From positions 132,501 through 196,500 of the forward strand of contig JAWKHH010000002.1 in assembly GCA_041394945.1 (NCBI GenBank): a stretch of 64,000 nucleotides of DNA, read 5' to 3'. This DNA is from Bryobacteraceae bacterium (GTDB taxonomy: Bacteria > Acidobacteriota > Terriglobia > Bryobacterales > Bryobacteraceae). A program made the position numbers and the translations under genes. This document shows, one piece after another, positions 26,571-34,820 of the stretch; the stretch's first letter is position 1; each line of letters begins with the position of its first letter. Below the pieces are notes generated by a model that saw only the letters and a program-made list of their open reading frames with translations, had not been told where the DNA came from and did no database searches.

Positions 26571-29321
26571 TTGCGTAAAGTGCTGCTCGTCGGCTGGGAC
26601 GCCGCCGACTGGAAGGTGATTCATCCGCTCCTCGACCGCGGCGAGATGCCCAACCTCCGGCTCCTGATCGAACACGGAGTCATGGGCGATATCACCACTC
26701 TCGAACCCGTCCTCTCCCCGATGCTCTGGAACTCGATCGGCACCGGGAAGCTCGCCGACGCGCATGGCATCCTCGGTTTCACCGAAGTCGACCCCGACAC
26801 CCGCCGCGTCCGCCCCGTTACTTCCACCTCTCGCCGCTCCAAAGCGCTGTGGAATATCCTCATGCAGAACGGCGCCGGCACTCATGTGATCCACTGGTTC
26901 GGCGGCCACCCGGCCGAACCCATCCGCGGCGTCTGCGTCTCGGACGCCTTCTCCCGGGGCTGGATCGATCCCTCGGCGGACTGGCCCATGATGCCCGGCG
27001 CCGTCCACCCGCCCGAAGCCGCCGAAGCGCTTGCCGACCTGCGTATGGCGCCCGACGACATCGACGAACAAATGATCCGCCTCTTCGTCCCCCGCGCCCA
27101 CGAAGTCGATCAGGAGCGCGACCCGCGCCTCGCCAACCTCGCCAAGATCATCGCCGAAGCCTCCTCGATCCACAACGCCGCCACTTGGGCCATGGAAAAT
27201 CACCCGTGGGATTTCATGGGTATCTACTACCCCTCGATCGACCACTTCAGCCACGGGTTCATGAACTTCCACCCGCCTCGCGCCGAATGGGTCCGCGAGT
27301 CCGATTTCGAGATATATCAGGACGTCGTCGCCAGCGGCTACCGGCTCCACGATCTTTTCCTCGGCCGGCTGCTGCAACTGGCGCCACAGGGCGCCACCGT
27401 CATCCTGTGCTCGGACCACGGCTTTCATTCCGACCATCTCCGCCCGCGCGAGATCCCGTTCATTCCCGCCGGTCCGGCCGAGCAGCACCGCCCGCTCGGC
27501 ATCTTCGCGATGGCCGGTCCCGGCATCAAGAAGGACGAGATCATCTATGGCGCGACCTTGCTCGACATCGCGCCCACCGTTCTTTACCTCTGTGGGCTCC
27601 CCGCGGGACGCGACATGCCCGGCCGCGTGCTGCTCGAAGCCATGGAAGATCCCAAGCCCATCCCGCGCATCGATTCCTGGGAGACCGTGGAGGGCGAAGC
27701 CGGCATGCACACGGGCCACGTTCCCATGAACGCCGAAGACGCCGATGCCCTCATTGAGCAGTTCGTCGCGCTCGGCTACATCGACAAGCCCGGCGAGGAC
27801 GCAAGCAAGGAAGTGATCAAGTGCGAACGCGAGCGCATGTGGAACCTAGCTCGCGTCTATCTAAGCTCCCACCGCCCGCACCTGGCGCTGCCGCTGCTCG
27901 AGCAGATCTGGGACGAAGCGCCGGACCGCACCGACTACGCGCTTTCACTCGCCGGCTGCCAGGCGCGCCTGGGAATGGCCGCCGAGGCCCGCGCCACCGC
28001 TCAGGAAGCCATCGATCAGCTCCCCGCTTCGGCTAATCTGTCGAGCGTGCTCGCCACCATCGCCGCGCTCTCCGGCCAGCCCGCTGACGCTCTCACCCAC
28101 ATTGCCAAGGCGGTCGAACTCAATCCGCGGTCCGAGGATCTCGCCCTGCGTCACGGAGCCATTCTGATGAGCTTGCGCCGTTGGGAGCCTGCCGCCGCCG
28201 AGTTTCGCCGCGCCGCCGGCATCGACCCCCACAACCCGCAGGCGTGGGAATCCCTCGCCTCGGCGAGCCTGCGCCTCAAGGACTGGGCCGCCGCCGCTGA
28301 GTCGGCGCTCGAAGCGGTCGGTTTCGACTTTCACCGCCCCCGGGCCCACATGTTCCTCGGGATCGCGCTGTTCAAGCTGGACCGCCTTCCCGACGCCATC
28401 CGCGCGCTCGAAACCGCGCTCGGGTTCCGCCCCCCGCTCCGCCAGGCCCACTTCTGGATGTCGCGCGTCCTGATGCGCATCCCCGGCCGCCAGGAAGAAG
28501 CCCTTGGCCACCGCGCATCGGCCCGCGTCGCTCGCGAGCGGCGTCTCGACTATCGCGACCAGATGCGCCGGCTCCACGACGAAGCCGCCTCGCGGGCGTC
28601 GGCCCGGGCCGGGCATCGGGCCGAACGCCGCACCGCGGTCGAGGCCGAGCGGAAGGCCGAAATTGAGAAGCGCAAGCAGGCCGCCGAGCGCAGAAAAGCC
28701 GCCTGGGAGGCCGCCCAGGATCATCCCACGCATCCGCTCGACTTGATCGTCGTCTCCGGTCTTCCACGCTCCGGCACCTCCGTCATGATGCAGATGCTTG
28801 CCGCCGGCGGCGTCCCCGTCATGACCGACAACGAGCGCAAAGCCGACTCCGACAACCCCCGCGGCTATCTCGAATGGGAAGCCCTCAAGAAGCTCGAAAC
28901 CGAGCCTCACGTCCTCTACGAGGCCGAAGGCAAGGCCATCAAGGTGATCTCGGCCCTTCTACCGCATCTCCCTGTCATCCACCGCTACAAGGTCATCTTT
29001 ATGGACCGCCCGATCGACGAAGTGGCCGCGTCACACGACAAGATGATCCACAACCGCGGCGAGAAGAAGCCCTCGCTCGACCCGGAACGGATGAAGCGCA
29101 ACCTGGAGCGCCACCGCCGCCAGATGCTCCGCGGCATGTCGAAATCTCCAGCGTTCGAGGTGCTCATCGTCGACTATCCGGACTTGATCCGGGATCCCCG
29201 CGAGGCAGCGGTACGCGTCGCCGAGTTTCTCGGTCCCGAACGCGTTCCCGAGCCCGGCCGGATGGCCGAAGCCGTGGATGCCTCCTTGTACCGAAACCGG
29301 GCTGCCACCCTACAAGTCTGA
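26571..29321 (+). CDS. Alkaline-phosphatase-superfamily phosphodiesterase / TPR / sulfotransferase fusion
   Basis: Protein of 916 residues with a TTG start 9-10 bases after agagggaggag. Residues ~1-380 are a type I phosphodiesterase/nucleotide pyrophosphatase-like domain: GWDAADW metal Asp, LSPMLWNSIGTGK around the nucleophile, DHFSHGF and CSDHGFHS metal ligands. Residues ~420-640 carry TPR units, then a charged coiled stretch (~660-710). Residues ~720-910 are a sulfotransferase-like P-loop domain (SGLPRSGTSVMMQM, then FMDRPIDEVAASHDKM). No signal peptide is seen, so it is probably cytoplasmic. The unusual combination suggests modification of a sugar or lipid-linked group; the substrate is unknown. 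It follows rfbAB by 79 bases. Confidence 0.82.
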   Translation: MRKVLLVGWDAADWKVIHPLLDRGEMPNLRLLIEHGVMGDITTLEPVLSPMLWNSIGTGKLADAHGILGFTEVDPDTRRVRPVTSTSRRSKALWNILMQNGAGTHVIHWFGGHPAEPIRGVCVSDAFSRGWIDPSADWPMMPGAVHPPEAAEALADLRMAPDDIDEQMIRLFVPRAHEVDQERDPRLANLAKIIAEASSIHNAATWAMENHPWDFMGIYYPSIDHFSHGFMNFHPPRAEWVRESDFEIYQDVVASGYRLHDLFLGRLLQLAPQGATVILCSDHGFHSDHLRPREIPFIPAGPAEQHRPLGIFAMAGPGIKKDEIIYGATLLDIAPTVLYLCGLPAGRDMPGRVLLEAMEDPKPIPRIDSWETVEGEAGMHTGHVPMNAEDADALIEQFVALGYIDKPGEDASKEVIKCERERMWNLARVYLSSHRPHLALPLLEQIWDEAPDRTDYALSLAGCQARLGMAAEARATAQEAIDQLPASANLSSVLATIAALSGQPADALTHIAKAVELNPRSEDLALRHGAILMSLRRWEPAAAEFRRAAGIDPHNPQAWESLASASLRLKDWAAAAESALEAVGFDFHRPRAHMFLGIALFKLDRLPDAIRALETALGFRPPLRQAHFWMSRVLMRIPGRQEEALGHRASARVARERRLDYRDQMRRLHDEAASRASARAGHRAERRTAVEAERKAEIEKRKQAAERRKAAWEAAQDHPTHPLDLIVVSGLPRSGTSVMMQMLAAGGVPVMTDNERKADSDNPRGYLEWEALKKLETEPHVLYEAEGKAIKVISALLPHLPVIHRYKVIFMDRPIDEVAASHDKMIHNRGEKKPSLDPERMKRNLERHRRQMLRGMSKSPAFEVLIVDYPDLIRDPREAAVRVAEFLGPERVPEPGRMAEAVDASLYRNRAATLQV

Positions 29322-29350
29322 AGCCAGAGGCTTTGAGGTGGAGATTAATG

Positions 29351-29380
29351 TTGACTAGTGCTACACGAATCGACTACACT
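29351..29380 (+). promoter_or_regulatory. Sigma-70-type promoter of PEP-CTERM gene 1
   Basis: TTGACT (29351-29356), an 18-base spacer and TACACT (29375-29380), about 70 bases before the ATG. A weak AGTAC/GTACT hairpin and an aggaggag Shine-Dalgarno follow in the leader. Confidence 0.6.
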
Positions 29381-29451
29381 CGGTATCCTAAGGGCCCGAT
29401 AGGTGCGTAGTACCATCGGTTCTGAGTACTGGCCAGGAGGAGCATAGGACA

Positions 29452-30177
29452 ATGTTGAATTTTGCGCGCAAGGACGGTGGCGTTCGCCTCGATACCCGTC
29501 TGGCGTCTTACGGCGCCATGGCCGTAGCGGCTGCGCTGGGCGGCGCAACGCCCGCCCGGGCAGCGGTAATCGTTCATGACATCCCGGACATCACACTCGG
29601 GTTCGGGGACTTCGTTTCGTTCAATGTGCAGACAGGCGCGACGTCGCAGACGAACTCTTCGCTCGGCCAGTTCCTGCTCTCGGTATTTTCGTCGTCGTTT
29701 TTTTCATCGTCGTTTTTTGAGGCAGTCTTCTTGACTCCCTGGAATTCAGGCGATGGCATCGCAAGCGCCGGGAACTCTTACGCACAAAGGCTGATTGCCG
29801 GACAGACCGTCGACGGGAATCTCGCATTCTCCTCGACCTCTCAGTACCTCTTCCTGCGCAGTCTCACCACAGCCGGCAGCTTTGGAGCCGGTCAGTGGGG
29901 GAACCCGGGCGGCTTCCGCCGCGGCTTCGCAGGCCTCCGGTTCTTCCTCAACGGAGCGGAGCACTTCGGCTGGGCCGACATCACCGTCGACGACACCAGC
30001 AACTTGAGCGCGACGCTGCACTGCTTCGCCTATGAATCGACGCCCAACACGGCTATCCGGACCTCAGCCGACTGCTCCGCTCCGCAAGGCAACGTCCCAG
30101 AGCCGTCCTCCGCGGCGCTGCTCGCGCTGGGCGCGGCAGGCATGACCGCCTATCGCCGCCGCCGCAAAGCCGCCTGA
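29452..30177 (+). CDS. PEP-CTERM sorting-domain protein 1
   Basis: Protein of 241 residues with a long-leader signal peptide (hydrophobic AMAVAAALGGATPARAA at ~22-38) and a C-terminal sorting signal VPEPSSAALLALGAAGMTAY followed by RRRRKAA. This is the class handled by exosortase/XrtX systems. No exosortase gene is in the window. The middle is a beta-rich domain with an odd Ser/Phe run (SSSFFSSSFFE). It is closely related to the next gene (shared HDIPDITLxFGxFVSFNV, SATLHCF). Probably a surface or matrix protein. Confidence 0.85.
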   Translation: MLNFARKDGGVRLDTRLASYGAMAVAAALGGATPARAAVIVHDIPDITLGFGDFVSFNVQTGATSQTNSSLGQFLLSVFSSSFFSSSFFEAVFLTPWNSGDGIASAGNSYAQRLIAGQTVDGNLAFSSTSQYLFLRSLTTAGSFGAGQWGNPGGFRRGFAGLRFFLNGAEHFGWADITVDDTSNLSATLHCFAYESTPNTAIRTSADCSAPQGNVPEPSSAALLALGAAGMTAYRRRRKAA

Positions 30178-30203
30178 TCCGCTCAAGACCCGTTTTCCAC
30201 CCT

Positions 30204-30240
30204 GCCGGCGTCCGCTTCTTCGCGGTCGCCGGCGTTCTAC
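30204..30240 (+). terminator. Probable terminator after PEP-CTERM gene 1
   Basis: GCCGGCG (30204-30210) pairs with CGCCGGC (30227-30233), with an inner ccgc/gcgg pairing. A T-rich but broken tail follows, so efficiency is uncertain. Confidence 0.45.
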
Positions 30241-30243
30241 TTA

Positions 30244-30272
30244 TTGACACCTCCGCCGCTACCCCTTAACAT
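30244..30272 (+). promoter_or_regulatory. Sigma-70-type promoter of PEP-CTERM gene 2
   Basis: TTGACA (30244-30249), 17-base spacer, TAACAT (30267-30272), 75 bases before the ATG. The leader holds a perfect 7-bp hairpin (gttccgg/ccggaac, 30285-30303) and a ggaggag Shine-Dalgarno. Confidence 0.65.
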
Positions 30273-30346
30273 TAAGGAAGCAGAGTTCCGGTACGTCCGG
30301 AACCAGTCGAAAAAATAATCACGAATCCCTGGGAGGAGAACCTCGG

Positions 30347-31069
30347 ATGACCAATTTCACGCGTAAGGACGGCGGAGTGCGTCTCGAAACCCGCCTTGCC
30401 CGATACGGCGCACTAGCCGTAGCCGCTGCTGTCGGTGGCTCCGCTCCGGCCGAGGCCGCCGCCATCACCCACGACATCCCCGACATCACACTGAATTTCG
30501 GCGAGTTCGTCTCGTTCAACGTCATCACCGGCGCCACTTCGCAGACGAATTCCTCCTTTGGCCAATTCCTGCTCTCGGTGTTCTCGTCGTCGTTTTTCTC
30601 AACGCAGTCGGTGTTTATTCTGCCCTGGAACCAGGGCGACCTGATTGCCGGCGACGGGCACGTCGCGTTCCGGCAGGGTGCTGGACAAACGATTCCGGGG
30701 ACGCTTGGGTTCGTTTCGAACTCTTCCGGCTTCAACTCCCTGGAGCTGTTCTTCCGCAGCTCGACCACCACCACTCATGGCGAATGGGCCAACCCCGGCG
30801 GAACTCAACGCGGATTTGCCGCGCTGCGGTTCACGTTCGCTGGCAATGAGCACTTCGGGTGGGCCGACATCTCGGTCTCCGACGTCGCCAGTTTGTCGGC
30901 GACCCTGCACTGTTTCGGCTACGAGTCCACTCCCGGCGCCTCGGTCACTACGCCGCAGTCTTGCGCCGACGCCCCGGCCTCAGGCGTTCCCGAGCCCTCT
31001 TCCGCGGCTCTGCTCGCCCTCGGCGCCGCCGGCATGACCCTCTATCGCCGCCGCCGCAAAGCCGCCTGA
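30347..31069 (+). CDS. PEP-CTERM sorting-domain protein 2
   Basis: Protein of 240 residues, tandem paralogue of the previous gene with the same start (TNFTRKDGGVRLETRLARYG versus LNFARKDGGVRLDTRLASYG), the same TSQTNSSxGQFLLSVFSSSFF block and the same VPEPSSAALLALGAAGMTLY plus RRRRKAA end. Each copy has its own promoter, so they can be expressed separately. It ends 4 bases from the convergent FG-GAP lipoprotein. Confidence 0.85.
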   Translation: MTNFTRKDGGVRLETRLARYGALAVAAAVGGSAPAEAAAITHDIPDITLNFGEFVSFNVITGATSQTNSSFGQFLLSVFSSSFFSTQSVFILPWNQGDLIAGDGHVAFRQGAGQTIPGTLGFVSNSSGFNSLELFFRSSTTTTHGEWANPGGTQRGFAALRFTFAGNEHFGWADISVSDVASLSATLHCFGYESTPGASVTTPQSCADAPASGVPEPSSAALLALGAAGMTLYRRRRKAA

Positions 31070-31073
31070 CGCT

Positions 31074-32771
31074 TCATTGCGTGCCCCTACGGATGGTCAC
31101 CACTGGTCCCGCGCCCTCGAATTCCACCGGGTTGCTCGATCCGTCGGGCCAATGCGCCACCGCTTTCCCCGGCCGCTTCCCGCCTAGGTGAATCCGCGGA
31201 TCGTTAGACGCCAGGTAGCCGTACCCCGGCTGCGAACAACGGCGCATGCCGCCCTCCAACTCGAGGCACGTCCCGTATCCGGACCCTTTCCCCCGGTCGA
31301 CCCGGATCACCCATCCCGGCCGTCCGTCCTCCGCCGCGCCGTTCTGGAGCAGGCGCAGCGGACCGTTGTTGTTCGTCACCAGGACGTCCACATCTCCGTC
31401 GTTGTCGATGTCGCCGAACACCGCCCCGCGGCTCACCTCGTCGAATTCCAGCGCCGCGCCCGCCTCCCCGCTCACATCCCGCATCGAGCGGCCGCCACCC
31501 TCAGCGGCGACGTTCCGCAGCAGCAGGTTCCTTTGCTCGTAGGGGAACTTGCCCGCCCGCCCCGTCGGATTCCGCACCGCGCCGTTGGCCATGAATAGAT
31601 CGAGCCAGCCATCGTTGTCATAGTCGAACCAGCCGACGCCGAACCCCGTGTACGGCGCCGTCGATTGCGCCAGCCCCGTTTTCGCCGAGGTGTCGAAGAA
31701 CCCCGCCTCGCCGCCGTGGCCGAACAACGTGCTTCCCTCGTTGGTGAGGTTCGTCACGATCACGTCCGGACGCCCGTCTCCGTCCATATCCGCCGCTGAA
31801 ACCCCCATGCCCGCCCGCGGCAGACCGGTCTCGGCATAGGCGGCTCCGATCTCGAGCGCTTTCTCACGGAACGTACCGTCCCGCTGGTTGATCCACACGA
31901 AGTTGGCTGCCCCGTCGTTGGCGACATATAGATCGGTCCAGCCGTCGCCGTCGAGATCGGCTGCCGTCACGCCCAGCCCCGGCCCAGGCCGAGCCGCGAT
32001 GCCAGCCTTCTCGCTCACGTCCCGGAACCGCCCGCCACCCAGGTTCTCGTAGAGCGCGTCCGGCTCCGGCCGATACACCTGCGGACCGCAAAAATCCGGT
32101 GCGCCCGCAGGCGACTGGCACTTTGGCCGGTTGGTGAGGCTTACGTCCACATAGCGGTTGTGGAAGAGATCGAGGTCGCCGTCGCGGTCGAAATCGAAAA
32201 AGAGCACGCTCGTCGAAACCCCGCCGCTGGCGACGCCCGCCTCGGCCGTGATGTCGGTGAACCGCCCTCCCCCGTCGTTGCGAAAAAGCACGTTGGGTCC
32301 GAAATTGGTCACATACAGATCCAGGTCTCCATCGCCGTCGATGTCGCCCGCTGCCACGCCCATGCCCTGCGCCCGATGCCCCGTGCCGGAAGCGGACGTA
32401 ACGTCGGTGAAGCGCAACTGGCCCGTCGGGATCAGCTCATTCCGAAACAGCCGGTTCCCCGGCGTCCAGCCATCCGGCGGCCGGATGACAGCTTCGGTCA
32501 GCGGCCGCTCCGGCCCGATAAACCATCCCTGGACGGCGTAGACGTCGAGGTCGCCGTCACCGTCGAAGTCGAAGAGCGCGGCTCCGCTGCCCATGATCTC
32601 GGGTATGTAGTACTGGCCGGCGACGCCGCCGAAATGGTGGAAGCGCAGGCCTGTCTCCGCGGAAACCTCCTGGAAACGCGGGCGGGACGGCGCCGCGCCT
32701 GGCTGGCTCGAACAGGACGCCAGCATCATCGCAAGGGCCCCGCAACAGCAGCCCCGGGGGACATTCATCAT
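31074..32771 (-). CDS. FG-GAP/ASPIC lipoprotein (CRTAC1-like)
   Basis: About 565 residues from ATG 32771 (MMNVPRGCCCGALAMMLASC), with a lipobox LASC, so it is anchored to a membrane. The open frame upstream is antisense to the divergent gene and is rejected. It holds repeated FDFDGDGDLDVYA, GDIDGDGDLDLYV, ADLDGDGWTDLYV and WFDYDNDGWLDLFM metal-binding motifs, and ends in an ASPIC-like segment (AHWPDGSSNPVEF). It is a homologue of the protein at 4332. Divergent from a TPR lipoprotein with only about 20 bases between starts. Confidence 0.85.
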   Translation of the reverse strand: MMNVPRGCCCGALAMMLASCSSQPGAAPSRPRFQEVSAETGLRFHHFGGVAGQYYIPEIMGSGAALFDFDGDGDLDVYAVQGWFIGPERPLTEAVIRPPDGWTPGNRLFRNELIPTGQLRFTDVTSASGTGHRAQGMGVAAGDIDGDGDLDLYVTNFGPNVLFRNDGGGRFTDITAEAGVASGGVSTSVLFFDFDRDGDLDLFHNRYVDVSLTNRPKCQSPAGAPDFCGPQVYRPEPDALYENLGGGRFRDVSEKAGIAARPGPGLGVTAADLDGDGWTDLYVANDGAANFVWINQRDGTFREKALEIGAAYAETGLPRAGMGVSAADMDGDGRPDVIVTNLTNEGSTLFGHGGEAGFFDTSAKTGLAQSTAPYTGFGVGWFDYDNDGWLDLFMANGAVRNPTGRAGKFPYEQRNLLLRNVAAEGGGRSMRDVSGEAGAALEFDEVSRGAVFGDIDNDGDVDVLVTNNNGPLRLLQNGAAEDGRPGWVIRVDRGKGSGYGTCLELEGGMRRCSQPGYGYLASNDPRIHLGGKRPGKAVAHWPDGSSNPVEFEGAGPVVTIRRGTQ

Positions 32772-32791
32772 CGATACACTTGAGTCTATGT

Positions 32792-34207
32792 ATGCCGGAT
32801 AGGAGAGGTCAAGGAAAGGGCGCGGCGCTGGCGGCGCTGGCGCTCGCCGCGTGCGGCGGTCCAGCCGCGCTTGCCCCGCTTCCGAATATCGACACGGCGA
32901 AGGTCTCCGCCGCCGCGCGCCGGTCGATCGCGACGGCGCATGACGCCGCTGTCGCCTCGCCCGAAAACGGCGGCGCGTCCGGCCGCCTCGGCATGGTGCT
33001 GTTCGCCTACCGGTATGCTGAGCCCGCACTGGTCTGCTTCGAGCGGGCTCGCGTCCTGGAACCGGACAACGCCGGCTGGCATCACTACGCCGGCATCGTT
33101 CAACTCAGGCTGAAGCAGTACCCCCTCGCCGCCGAGCGCTTCCGCCGCGCCCTGGCTCTCGACCCGGGCAACATGGCCGCGCATGTCCTCCTCGGCGAGG
33201 CCTACCACGGCGAGCGCGAATTCGAAGAGGCTCGCGCCGAGTTCGCCGCCGCGCTCGACGCCGATCCCAAATCCGCCCGCGCCGCCTATGGCCTCGGCGC
33301 CGCGCTCGCCGCCCTCGGCAAGGCCGGCGAGGCGCGCGCCTACCTCGAACGGGCGCTTGACCTCGTTCCCGGCTACAGCCGGGCGCGGTTCGCGCTCGCC
33401 GACATCCAACGCAAGGCCGGCGACACCGCGAAGGCGGCTGCTCTGCTCGACGGCTACAACGTGGGGCGCGCCGCCGCGCGCCGCGCGATCGAACCTCCGC
33501 TCTCTGACCCGCTCATGACGGCCGTCCTCGCGCTGAATCAGGGCCCTCGCCAACGCCGCGCCAATGCCGCCGCCCGCGCCGCCGCGGGCCGTCTGGACGA
33601 CGCCATCCGCCTGCTGGAGCAGGGCACGCGCGAAGACCCGGATCAGGTGGTGTTTCGCGCCGACCTCGCGCTGTTCCGCGCCATGGCCGGCGACCTCGAC
33701 GGCGCCGAAGCCGACTACCGGCGAGCCGCCGCCGTCGATCCCGATCTGCCCCCCGTTCTGGTCGCCAAGGGCGAAATCGATGCTCGCCACGGCCGCTACG
33801 CCGAGGCGTTCGCCGCCTTCGAGGACGCCGCCGCCCAAAGCGACGTGAACATCCCGGCGCTTCTCCGTTCCGCCGAAATGTTGGTCGCGCTCGGCAGGCC
33901 CGCCGAGGCGCGAGCGCGATGGCGCACTATCCTCGCCGCCAACCCCGACGTTCCTCCCGCCAACGCCAGACTCGGCCTCTCCCTCGCCGCCTCCGGCCGC
34001 CGCGCCGACGCACTTCCCTATCTCGAAATGGCAAGCAGGAGTAAGAGCGCCGACCTCCCGCGCGTCCTCTACGAACTCGGACTCGCCTATCGCGAAGCCG
34101 GCAGGACAGCGGAAGCGCAAACCCACTTCCGCTACGCGCGCCTGGAAGGGGAGATCCGTGGCCAACCTGACGTCGCACGCCTTGCCGCCGCGCACCTCTC
34201 GCCGTAA
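32792..34207 (+). CDS. TPR lipoprotein
   Basis: About 471 residues. ATG 32792 gives a neat lipoprotein signal (GAALAALALAAC); an in-frame TTG at 32780 is an alternative. TPR units follow throughout (for example FERARVLEPDNAGWHHYAG, AAERFRRALALDPGNMAAH, AEADYRRAAAVDPDL). With the divergent FG-GAP lipoprotein it forms a pair that may work together at the membrane (inference). TACACT at 32775-32780 could be its -10 box. Confidence 0.82.
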   Translation: MPDRRGQGKGAALAALALAACGGPAALAPLPNIDTAKVSAAARRSIATAHDAAVASPENGGASGRLGMVLFAYRYAEPALVCFERARVLEPDNAGWHHYAGIVQLRLKQYPLAAERFRRALALDPGNMAAHVLLGEAYHGEREFEEARAEFAAALDADPKSARAAYGLGAALAALGKAGEARAYLERALDLVPGYSRARFALADIQRKAGDTAKAAALLDGYNVGRAAARRAIEPPLSDPLMTAVLALNQGPRQRRANAAARAAAGRLDDAIRLLEQGTREDPDQVVFRADLALFRAMAGDLDGAEADYRRAAAVDPDLPPVLVAKGEIDARHGRYAEAFAAFEDAAAQSDVNIPALLRSAEMLVALGRPAEARARWRTILAANPDVPPANARLGLSLAASGRRADALPYLEMASRSKSADLPRVLYELGLAYREAGRTAEAQTHFRYARLEGEIRGQPDVARLAAAHLSP

Positions 34208-34273
34208 ACGCGGCCGGCGTCAACGCCTCGTGTATAATTAATATTTTTTACTTAATTAATAATAGGTAGCCTT

Positions 34274-34820
34274 ATGGCCGCGATCCGTCTGACTGCTCTG
34301 GCCGCGTTCGCCGCCGCGTTCGGACAAAGCACCGCCACCATCCAGGGCGTCGTTTTCCGACAATTCCGGCGCCTGGATCCTCGGCGGCTGGCAGATCGGC
34401 GGGATTCTCTCTCTGCTCGCCGGCACGCCCGACGCGCACACCATCAACCAGAACACCAACGCCGCCGGCGCCAATCGTGGCGACCTCGTCCGGAATCCGA
34501 ATCTCCCACGCGGCGAGCGCACCATCGACCGCTGGTTCGACACTACCGCCGTCATCCCCGGCCAACCCGGCCAGTTCGACAACGCCGGCCGCAACCTGAT
34601 CGTCGGTCAGCCCACGTACAACTTCGATTTCTCGGCCGACAAGAGCTTCTTCCTGCCGTGGGAAGGCCACTACCTCCAGTTCCGCTTCGAGTCGTTCAAC
34701 TTCACCAACACACCCACTTTCGGCCGCCCGAACCGGGCTTTCGGAACCAACGCGGTGGGAACGATCAACTCCGCCGACGAACCGCGGCGGGCCATCCAGG
34801 CCGCCATCACGGCATCCGCT
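34274..34820 (+). pseudogene. Internally deleted TonB-dependent receptor (Oar-like)
   Basis: An N-terminal piece (MAAIRLTALAAFAAAFGQST then ATIQGVVF) reads as the signal peptide and start of a carboxypeptidase-regulatory-like domain. At about 34350 the frame changes. From there frame-3 codons encode the C-terminal barrel end of such a receptor (SGAWILGGWQIGGILSLLAG, FDFSADKSFFLP, FRFESFNFTNTPTFGRPN, GTINSADEPRRAIQAAI). The plug and most of the barrel, usually several hundred residues, are missing. The last strand and stop are also lost, running into the antisense permease gene. It lies in an AT-rich patch with TATAAT at 34233-34238. Confidence 0.75.
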
